Origin: an uncultured Clostridia bacterium
GTDB taxonomy: Bacteria; Bacillota; Clostridia; TANB77; CAG-508
Length of the DNA stretch: 47,673 bases
Direction of reading: 5' to 3'
NCBI GenBank assembly: GCA_949045875.1
Contig: CARPYP010000013.1
Location: 1 to 47,673 of the forward strand
Made by a program: the position numbers and the translations under genes. Below are positions 34,241 through 42,284 of this stretch, in pieces (positions within the stretch are counted from its first letter, which is position 1; each line of letters opens with the position of its first letter). A model generated the notes under the pieces. It had not been told where the DNA came from. It saw only the letters and a program-made list of their open reading frames with translations, and did not search any database.

Positions 34241-34285
34241 TCGACACTTTTTAAGCACTTTAGTCGACACTTTTTAAGCACTTTA
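34241..34285. repeat. Two 22-bp tandem repeats before the cargo promoter
   Basis: Identical 22-bp units at 34241-34262 and 34264-34285, with a 23-bp period, begin TCGACACTTTTTAAGCAC. They lie just upstream of the -35 box and so could be operator or activator sites, or part of the recombination end. Confidence 0.7.
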
Positions 34286-34421
34286 TTGTGCAAATTTTTA
34301 GTAATATGTTGTGCATTTTTTGGCTATATGTATATTTCATTACGAATTTTTCCATTTATCTAAGCTTTTTCGTAATATTCATATGTATATAAGGTTTACA
34401 ACCTCACTTTGTTCGGTTGCA

Positions 34422-34463
34422 TAAGACATTTGTAATGCTCATTCTTCGCTAACAACTGTTTTA
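34422..34463. repeat. Element hairpin repeat, copy 2
   Basis: TAAGACATTTGTAA ... AACAACTGTTTTA. Shares GTTGCATAAGACATTT with copy 3. Followed by the 15-bp sequence whose inverted copy is at 30877-30891. Confidence 0.6.
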
Positions 34464-34520
34464 AGAGTATCAATATTTTTTATTTTCTAAGGATTACAAC
34501 TTCGCTATCGCTCAGTTGCA

Positions 34521-34560
34521 TAAGACATTTCTAATTCGCTTCGCTCAAAGAACTGTCTTA
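34521..34560. repeat. Element hairpin repeat, copy 3
   Basis: TAAGACATTTCT ... AGAACTGTCTTA, a 7-bp outer stem with inner pairs. It ends 11 bp before the attachment core at 34572. The stretch 34286-34557 holds only these repeats and AT-rich sequence. Confidence 0.6.
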
Positions 34561-37500
34561 ACAACAATACTCATGTGTGTATTGCCCTCCATTTTCTCTT
34601 ACTCCTGGTAAATACATTTTTATATATCCTGGTTCTAAGTTGCTTTTATCAAATGGTGGGTCTAATAGCTTTATTATCCCTGTTTCTTTGTCTACTAAAT
34701 GATTTTCTAAGCTTTCCATTGAGATATATTTTTTGTCATTGTCTCCTGCATTTGATATTACTGACCAACTTTGGGCAATACTGTCTATTCTACATTCTTC
34801 GTTTTCTATTGTTCCTAGTATATTTCCATCATCCATAAATGCTCTTTTGTACCAACGACCGTCCCATCCTACTGTATTTAATGCTTTTTTTAGTTCTTGT
34901 TTTTTCTGTTCGTATTTTTGTATTTTTTCTTTTATTTCTTCGTCTTGCATTTCACTCATTAGTTCTATAAATCTATCTAGTATAGTGTATAGGAAGAATC
35001 CTAGCCATACACTTTCTCCTTTTCCTTTTATTCCTACTCTACTAAATCCGTCATTCCAGTCTCCACAGCCAATTTTAGGCAATCCATTTTCTCCAAATTC
35101 TAATGATTTTTCTATTGCTCTTATACAATGCTTAAATACACTTTCTTTTATATCTGATGGATAGTGGATATCATATATTTCAACTTGATTATCTTCTAAT
35201 GGATTTCCACTTAAATATTCTACTTCTTGTTCTAATATTTCTTTATCTCCTGTTGTTTTTACATATTCTGCTACTGCATATGGTAACCATAGTAAATCAT
35301 CTGAGAACTTTGTTCTTATCCCTCTTTTTGTTTCTTCATGCCACCAGTGTTCTACATCTCCTTCTATAAATTGATGTGCACATTGTTTTATAATCTGATT
35401 TTTGGTTACTTCTGAATCTATATATTTTAATCCTAATGAGTCTTGCAATTGGTCTCTAAATCCTATTGCTCCTCCTGATTGATAAAATGCCGATTTCCCC
35501 CATAACCTGCATGCTATGGTTTGATATAATAACCATCCATTTAGCATTATATTCATTGATTCTGATGGTGTTTTTACTTGTATTATTGATAGTTTATTTT
35601 TCCAAAATTCTTTTGTTTCTGTTAATTCTTTTTTACATTTTTTTATGTCTGAGTATTTATATGCTAAGTCTTGTACTTCTAATGATTTTTCTTCTTCCCC
35701 TATTATTAATGATATTTCTTTATTTTCATATGGAGAAATTGTTATATCCATTTGTATTGCTATACATGTGTTATTTCCTAATGAGTTTTCGTTTGTTAAT
35801 GAAATTTTTTCTAGTCCTTCTGGTTCTCCAATATTTCCATTTCCTATGAAGCTTACTTTATTTCCTGTATATGAGTTTATTGGTTCACTGCTTGATATAA
35901 ATACGGTTTTACTTATTCCATTTCCATATAGATTTTCTGCTGATATTAAATTTGCATTTTTGTTAAATTTTATGTCTATATATCCATTTGATTTTAGTTC
36001 TTCCTCTCCTAGTACTGGTTTTATATAATATACTAAACTTAAATTTTTCTTATCTTGTGTTGTATTTTTTAGGTTTAATATATTTACTTTAACACTATCT
36101 TTTGTTGGCACAAATACTTCTACTTCTTGCGTTATTCCACAGTTTGAGTGATAGTATTTTGCATATCCAAATCCATATATTACTGAATATTCATTTTCAT
36201 CTGGTTTTGGCATTTTTCCTACAGACCAACTTTCCATTAAGTCTTTATCTCTTATATATATTATTTCTGATGGTTCGTCTGTTATACTATTGTTTGACCA
36301 AGCAGTTATTTTGTTTAATCTACTGTTCCTACTCCAAGTACATCCACCCATATTGTTTGTTACTAATGTCCCGAATTTTTCATTTGCCATGATATGGCTC
36401 CATACTGTTGGTATTGGATTTTCTACATTTTGCTTTATTCTATATTCTTTTCCGTCTTCTGAAAATCCTCCATATTCATTATAATATTTAAGATTTTTGA
36501 CATTAAAGTAATTGTTTATATTTTCAAATTCAGGTTTTATTATATTTTCTTTTTTGTCTTGTGCAATATTCTTTATAGAGTATAAATAGTCTTCTTCTAA
36601 TTCGTTTAATACATTTCTTATACTTCCTTTGTTTGCTTCTATTATAAAGTTTGCTCTTAGTGTAAATAGGTCTATGTCTTCTTTATCGTCTATAATAAAT
36701 ATCCCTGAGTTTATTAGATATGATAATTGGGTGTTTGCAACTTCTTTGAAGATTTCTTCTCTTAAAAATTTTTCATAAGAATTTTTTTCTTCGTCTAGTA
36801 TTATTAAATCAAATTTTATATTTTTTGTCCTAAAAAATTCATATGCTTTTAATATTTCTCTTACTACTGTTATATTGTCTATACTTTTTATTCTTAATAA
36901 AACTATTGGTAAATCTCCTGATATCCCATGTTTCCACAATTCTTCTTGTGAATGTTTTGTTTTTGATATCTTATTTGTATATAACCTTTTCATAGGGTTT
37001 TGGAATATTATATATGGTAGCATTCTTTGGTAGTCTTTTAGGTTTTTACTTGAAATTCTTAAATATTTCGCTTCTTCTTCTACTCTTACTCTTGAAAGTT
37101 CATATTCTCTTTCTATATTTTCTTCATTTAAATAATAATCTATATTTTCTAATACTTCTTCTTTGTTAAAAGATGCTGTAATTACAAAGTTTAATGAGAT
37201 TTTTTCGTTTTTAGGAATTTTTATTGTTCTTCTAAATGCTATTACTGGTTCAACTTGTCTTGTCATTTTTTTAGAAAATGGTATTGAATTTTCCACATAT
37301 TTATCCACAGTATTACCATTAACTTCATATTCTAATTCTCCTATTGTGTTTGCTTCTTCTGTGTAAAAATATGTTCCTACATATAATTCTTCTTCATTGT
37401 CTCTTTTGTTTCTTTTGATTAGTATTGCTTGTTTGTCTTCTAAGAATTCATATCTTAAACCTAAGTTATTAAATGCTCTATGTGAATAGTCTTGCTCAAG

Positions 37501-40500
37501 CTTTGATAATATCGGCTCAAAGATTGATGATATTTCTATTGTTTCATCTATATTTGAGTTGTTTTTTAGGGTTATTTTCCTTATTTCTGTTCCTGTACTT
37601 TGTGCTACTACTATGTCTTGCGTTGTTTCAATGTTTTCATCATTTCTAACAATCTTACTTCTGTCTGGTGCAAAGCTTATACTATATTTTTCTGTTGTAT
37701 TTTTGAAACCATCTATATTTGCTTTCCATATCTTATTTGTTCTTATATTTTTTATATAGAAATATATTCCTCCTTTTTTATCATTAGTTTCTTTAAATCT
37801 ATTTATAGCTATATCTTTATATGCACTATATCCCTCACCTTTTGCATTTATTATTACATTATAGTTTTCGTTTGATATAACATTTGCAGGCACTAAGTTT
37901 TCATTTATTTTTGTATAAATGTTTTCTTCATAACTGTCATATCCTTTATATTTCATTTTTTCGATTTTCTCCTTTTTCTCCTTTGTTATTAACATTTTCT
38001 CTGGCATTCTTTCTTGTAATAAAATGTCTATTGCTTCTATCTCTGGATTTTTCATAAATCTTTTTTGTAATATATTATTGTTAAATAAGTTGTTTATTGA
38101 TAATAATATTAGACCTTGATGATGTGCCATATATGTCTTAACTGGTACACTTTGACTACTTTTATTTAGTCTTTCTGGTGTATAATCTATTGATTCATAG
38201 AATCCGTATTTTCCTAACATTTCTTGTGCTTCAAGTTTTTTTATATTTTCTAATACTTCTCTTGGATAGTCATTTATGGCAAGTATTGAACCATATGCTG
38301 AGACTACCATTTCATCTGCTAATCCCCTTTTTAATCCTAACCATGGAATTCCAAATGCTTTATATTGATAATTATTGTTTAAGTCTTTCATATTGAATGC
38401 TGATTCACTAATTCCCCACGGTATTCCTAATTTATTTGTATATTCTCTTTGGCTTTTTACCATGAATTTACATGATTCATCTATTAGGCTTCCTGGGTAT
38501 TTTACTATATTAACATGTGGCATTAAATATTCAAAGGCTGTCCCAGACCAAGAAATAAGTCCTTTATAATTGTTCATTTCTGTAAGAGTTCTACTTAAAC
38601 TAGACCAATGTTTTTCTGGAATGTCCCTTTTGGCTATTGCTACAAAACTTGCTTGCCTTGCTTCTGAGGCTAATAAATCGTAATAGGTGTCTGTTAGTTT
38701 ATTTTCTTCTATATTAAATCCTATTGATAAAAGCATTTTTTCTTCATCGTATAATACCCTAAAGTCTGTATTGTCTATTATCCTATCTATTTCTTCTATT
38801 AAAAATTTTATTCTGTCTTTATATTGTGTGTATTCTTTTTCTTTTAAGAATTGTTTTACTGTATATAAAAATCCAATAAAGTTTCCACTGTCTACTGTTG
38901 ATATATACCTTGGTATTAAGGGCTCTAATGTTTTTGTATTATACCAATTATATAGATGTCCATTCCATTTTGGCAATCTTGAAATTACTCCTATCGTAAT
39001 TTCAAGTTTTGTAATTGCATTATCTAAATCTATATATTTTAAGTCATATGCCGATATAATTGCAAGTAATCCTAAGGCTATATTTGTTGATGATGTTCTA
39101 TATACTACTTTTTCTTTTCTATCTTCTTGATAGTTATCTGGTGGCAAATAATTATTTTCTTTATTTATATTTTGATTAAAGTATTCCCATGTATCTTTTC
39201 CTACTCTTTTTAAATATTCTTTCTCATCTTCATTTAATTTTGTAATTGATAATTTTTCAATGTTTTCTTTGCTAATATACCAACACGTTGCTGGTGCTAT
39301 TATCCATATTACCCCTATTATAATTGCTGGTGGCATATATAATATCGCAAAAGTTATTGTCAATATTCCAATTAATGCATTTACCCACATGTTCATATAA
39401 TAATTTTTTATTCCATTTTTTGCTTGCTTTTCAGCCTGTTCTGATGTTGTCCATTCTAATAGATATTTATGTGATACTGTCATTCTGTAAATTGTTTTTG
39501 TAATTGCTTTTAATGATATATATGCTTTATATGGAAGTACTGAAAATTCCACCAAAGCTCTTAGGAAACTTGCTTGTAATCCTCCTACACTTTTCGAGAA
39601 ACTTTTTTGTTTTTTTATCCCTTCTTGTTTGAATACTATATAATTTATATAGTCTAATATTGTTGGCATTATTATACTTAATATTGATATTGTTAATGGT
39701 ATACCAATTCTTGCTCCTATAAATATTTTTAATAATAGTAATAGTATTATGTTTATAAATGCTGTGATTTCTAGTAAACTTCTTCTTAAATTATCTACAA
39801 TTTTGAATTTTGATAATAAATTCATTCTAGAATTTTTTATCCATCTAATAATTTGCCAATCTCCTCTAATCCATCTTTCTAGTCTAGTTATAAATGTATT
39901 AAAACTATTTGGATAACCATCTAATAATAAAATATCTGATACTAATGCACATCTTAAATAATTTCCTTCTAGTAAGTCATGGCTTAATACTGTGTTTTCT
40001 GGTATTTGATTTTTTAACATTATTGAAAATGTCTCTAAATCATAAATTCCTTTTCCTGTAAATATTCCTTCATCAAAATTATCTTGATATATGTCTGATA
40101 TTGCATTTGTATATGAGTCTGTTCCTCCCATTCCTGCAAATATTTCAACAAATTTGCTTTTTTTACTAGATATTAAATCTATTCCTACTCTTGGTTGCAT
40201 TAATGCATGTCCTGATATGATTCTTCTTTTTTCATTATCTAGTTCTGGTACATTTAATATATGTGCCATTGCTGAAACTAATTGTATTCCTGAGTTTAGA
40301 ACTAAGTTTGTGTCTGCATCTAGTGTAATTATATATTTAATTTTTGGAAGCTTATTTTGTCTTTTTATCTTCCAATCATTTATTGTGTTGACTCTAAACA
40401 CATTATTTAAGTTTCCTAAAAGGTATTCATTAAATTGATTTAATAAGCCTCTTTTTCTTTCCCATCCTAGGAATTGTTCCTCTTTACCATTCCACAACCT

Positions 40501-42171
40501 ATTTCTATATACAAAGTTGAAAATTGGTAATCCTTCTTTTTGATATTTGGTGTTAAGGATTTTTAGTACTGCTTCTGCAGCTTCTATTATTTTTTCATCA
40601 TATGGCTCTTTTTTGTTTTTTGATGAAGTACAATCTCCTAATAATGTGAAATATAAGTTTTCACTTTTATTTGCTAGATAAAATACTTCTAATTTTTCTA
40701 TAAGTGATTTTGTTTTTTCTCCACTATCTAAAACTGTTGGTATTACTACCATTGTAGTGTATTCTTCTGGTATTCCTTTTGAAAAGTCCATTTTAGGAAT
40801 TAATTTTGGTTTTACTACTTTGTTTAATATTGTTTGTATTATTTTTATAACTGCTTCGCTTGTAGGTATAAATATCAGAATGAATTCTACTGCTATTAAA
40901 ATAATGTTTTGTATTTGCGGACGAACACTGTGCGCCCCTACAATAATGCTAATAGATAGCATTACTGTAAGGATTAATGAAATTATTGATATGACTGATA
41001 TATATAGTCCTACTTTGTTATTATTTTTTTTAGATTTTATTTGTAATATATTATATAATTCTACTATTCCTTTGTCTATTAGGTAATATCCTATATGTGC
41101 CTTTTTGACATTTCCCTCTTTTTCATATACGTTGTTTGCTAATTCTAATGCTTTTTGTGATATATATATTTCTGATAGTTTAATCTTTTTAGATATTTCT
41201 TTTACTTTATTTCTGTAATATTCTTTTGTTGTATAATCCATATTGTCATATACATTTACTGGATCTTGTTTTAATATTTCTTCTACTCCATTTATGCTTT
41301 CAAATACTTTTACAAAATTCATTCTTTGTAATTCATGTATACTTCTTATTGAATTTCCTAGTGAAACCTTTTTGATGGCAATATCATAATGCTCCTTTTT
41401 GCTCACCTCTTCTACCGTGAAACCTTGCTTTTTTACCTCTTCTTCTAATATATTTAAATATGGTATTCCTTGTCTTCCATATTTCTTTAATTTATATGAT
41501 AGATATTCTATAAACTGATACCTGTTTCCTCCAATGTCTACATTTTTGGTATCATATACAACTTTGAATTGTTGATCCTCTTTTGATTTTTTCTCTAAAA
41601 ATCTTTCTACTAAACTTTCTACTTTTAACTTCTGTAATTGCGATGAATAGATACTTTCACATATTCTCCTGATTTTTTCTATTAAGACAATTTTAAAGAA
41701 TAGATTTATATCCCATATTTCTTCCATATTTAAGGTCTTTTTAGTTTGATAACTTTTTAACAGTTCTTTTATATTTTCTATTTCTAGTTTACCATCTGTG
41801 TATAATATAATTTCAGCTGCTAAACAATATATTCTAGCATATCCCTTGTATTCTCCATTTGCTATTCCTACAAAGTTTCTATATTTTTTTAATGGTAATT
41901 CTTTAACTATTCCTTTTACTGTTTCTTCAATTATATAATAATTATCTAATAACCACTCACCTGCTGGATGAATTTGTACCCCTGTTTTTAAATTTACATT
42001 TAATATATCATAGGTTTTTGTAATGTAACTAAAATTATCCTTCAGCCTTGGTATTGGATATGTTTCTTTACTTGATTTGGAACATAATATATGCTCTGAT
42101 GCAAGATTCTCTAAGTATTTCTGCAATTGATTTTTATCTAAAACAATTCCATTGACATTAAATGGTAACAT
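34558..42171 (-). CDS. Cyclic beta-1,2-glucan synthase-like protein (GT84-GH94), 3' end displaced
   Basis: A giant membrane enzyme, 2,537 residues as it stands. A helical N-terminal region is followed by membrane segments near 385-445, a glucosyltransferase domain with a DAD motif (YIITLDADTNLVL, near 617) and RWIRGDWQIIRW, further helices near 800-990, then a large C-terminal phosphorylase-like GH94 half with GDWNDGFSR at 2370-2378. Family members make cyclic beta-1,2-glucans. The frame leaves the gene after GGQYTH (residue 2533) and ends EYCC in the mobile element. With the tail at 28442-28914 the protein would be 2,690 residues. A palindromic repeat sits in frame at 40915-40942. Confidence 0.93.
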   Translation of the reverse strand: MLPFNVNGIVLDKNQLQKYLENLASEHILCSKSSKETYPIPRLKDNFSYITKTYDILNVNLKTGVQIHPAGEWLLDNYYIIEETVKGIVKELPLKKYRNFVGIANGEYKGYARIYCLAAEIILYTDGKLEIENIKELLKSYQTKKTLNMEEIWDINLFFKIVLIEKIRRICESIYSSQLQKLKVESLVERFLEKKSKEDQQFKVVYDTKNVDIGGNRYQFIEYLSYKLKKYGRQGIPYLNILEEEVKKQGFTVEEVSKKEHYDIAIKKVSLGNSIRSIHELQRMNFVKVFESINGVEEILKQDPVNVYDNMDYTTKEYYRNKVKEISKKIKLSEIYISQKALELANNVYEKEGNVKKAHIGYYLIDKGIVELYNILQIKSKKNNNKVGLYISVISIISLILTVMLSISIIVGAHSVRPQIQNIILIAVEFILIFIPTSEAVIKIIQTILNKVVKPKLIPKMDFSKGIPEEYTTMVVIPTVLDSGEKTKSLIEKLEVFYLANKSENLYFTLLGDCTSSKNKKEPYDEKIIEAAEAVLKILNTKYQKEGLPIFNFVYRNRLWNGKEEQFLGWERKRGLLNQFNEYLLGNLNNVFRVNTINDWKIKRQNKLPKIKYIITLDADTNLVLNSGIQLVSAMAHILNVPELDNEKRRIISGHALMQPRVGIDLISSKKSKFVEIFAGMGGTDSYTNAISDIYQDNFDEGIFTGKGIYDLETFSIMLKNQIPENTVLSHDLLEGNYLRCALVSDILLLDGYPNSFNTFITRLERWIRGDWQIIRWIKNSRMNLLSKFKIVDNLRRSLLEITAFINIILLLLLKIFIGARIGIPLTISILSIIMPTILDYINYIVFKQEGIKKQKSFSKSVGGLQASFLRALVEFSVLPYKAYISLKAITKTIYRMTVSHKYLLEWTTSEQAEKQAKNGIKNYYMNMWVNALIGILTITFAILYMPPAIIIGVIWIIAPATCWYISKENIEKLSITKLNEDEKEYLKRVGKDTWEYFNQNINKENNYLPPDNYQEDRKEKVVYRTSSTNIALGLLAIISAYDLKYIDLDNAITKLEITIGVISRLPKWNGHLYNWYNTKTLEPLIPRYISTVDSGNFIGFLYTVKQFLKEKEYTQYKDRIKFLIEEIDRIIDNTDFRVLYDEEKMLLSIGFNIEENKLTDTYYDLLASEARQASFVAIAKRDIPEKHWSSLSRTLTEMNNYKGLISWSGTAFEYLMPHVNIVKYPGSLIDESCKFMVKSQREYTNKLGIPWGISESAFNMKDLNNNYQYKAFGIPWLGLKRGLADEMVVSAYGSILAINDYPREVLENIKKLEAQEMLGKYGFYESIDYTPERLNKSSQSVPVKTYMAHHQGLILLSINNLFNNNILQKRFMKNPEIEAIDILLQERMPEKMLITKEKKEKIEKMKYKGYDSYEENIYTKINENLVPANVISNENYNVIINAKGEGYSAYKDIAINRFKETNDKKGGIYFYIKNIRTNKIWKANIDGFKNTTEKYSISFAPDRSKIVRNDENIETTQDIVVAQSTGTEIRKITLKNNSNIDETIEISSIFEPILSKLEQDYSHRAFNNLGLRYEFLEDKQAILIKRNKRDNEEELYVGTYFYTEEANTIGELEYEVNGNTVDKYVENSIPFSKKMTRQVEPVIAFRRTIKIPKNEKISLNFVITASFNKEEVLENIDYYLNEENIEREYELSRVRVEEEAKYLRISSKNLKDYQRMLPYIIFQNPMKRLYTNKISKTKHSQEELWKHGISGDLPIVLLRIKSIDNITVVREILKAYEFFRTKNIKFDLIILDEEKNSYEKFLREEIFKEVANTQLSYLINSGIFIIDDKEDIDLFTLRANFIIEANKGSIRNVLNELEEDYLYSIKNIAQDKKENIIKPEFENINNYFNVKNLKYYNEYGGFSEDGKEYRIKQNVENPIPTVWSHIMANEKFGTLVTNNMGGCTWSRNSRLNKITAWSNNSITDEPSEIIYIRDKDLMESWSVGKMPKPDENEYSVIYGFGYAKYYHSNCGITQEVEVFVPTKDSVKVNILNLKNTTQDKKNLSLVYYIKPVLGEEELKSNGYIDIKFNKNANLISAENLYGNGISKTVFISSSEPINSYTGNKVSFIGNGNIGEPEGLEKISLTNENSLGNNTCIAIQMDITISPYENKEISLIIGEEEKSLEVQDLAYKYSDIKKCKKELTETKEFWKNKLSIIQVKTPSESMNIMLNGWLLYQTIACRLWGKSAFYQSGGAIGFRDQLQDSLGLKYIDSEVTKNQIIKQCAHQFIEGDVEHWWHEETKRGIRTKFSDDLLWLPYAVAEYVKTTGDKEILEQEVEYLSGNPLEDNQVEIYDIHYPSDIKESVFKHCIRAIEKSLEFGENGLPKIGCGDWNDGFSRVGIKGKGESVWLGFFLYTILDRFIELMSEMQDEEIKEKIQKYEQKKQELKKALNTVGWDGRWYKRAFMDDGNILGTIENEECRIDSIAQSWSVISNAGDNDKKYISMESLENHLVDKETGIIKLLDPPFDKSNLEPGYIKMYLPGVRENGGQYTHEYCC
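34572..34583. other. Attachment-site copy, gene 5' side
   Basis: CATGTGTGTATT, identical to 28915-28926. It encodes Tyr-Thr-His of the GH94 motif GGQYTH. The copies differ in the base on each side, so the identical core is 12 bp. Confidence 0.75.
40915..40942. repeat. Dispersed palindrome in frame inside the glucan synthase gene
   Basis: Minus strand TGTAGGGGCGCACAGTG then TTCGTCCGC, a full-consensus member of the intergenic family. It codes for VGAHSVRPQIQ in the loop between two membrane helices, with no frame change. This is the only copy found well inside a gene. Confidence 0.8.
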
Positions 42172-42284
42172 ATTTTCACTTCCTAAAAGTCTTATTTTCC
42201 TTAGTTTGACCTTATTGGGAAATTTTTATACATATTGTCATACAATAAAAATAATGTTATAAATTTTAATTTCATTGTTTTAGT

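Larger units (their letters stand above)
28915..34583. mobile_element. 5.66-kb serine-recombinase element inside the glucan synthase gene
   Basis: The element is bounded by an identical 12-mer, CATGTGTGTATT, at 28915-28926 and 34572-34583. Deleting the element with one copy joins two halves of a GH94 gene with the frame kept exactly (8,073 nt, 2,691 codons). Contents on the minus strand: an AAA ATPase (DUF4143 type), a DUF1186/SEC-C protein, a 46-residue ORF and a large serine recombinase with a frameshift. There are no conjugation, replication or phage structural genes. Length between the equivalent points is 5,657 bp. Confidence 0.9.
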
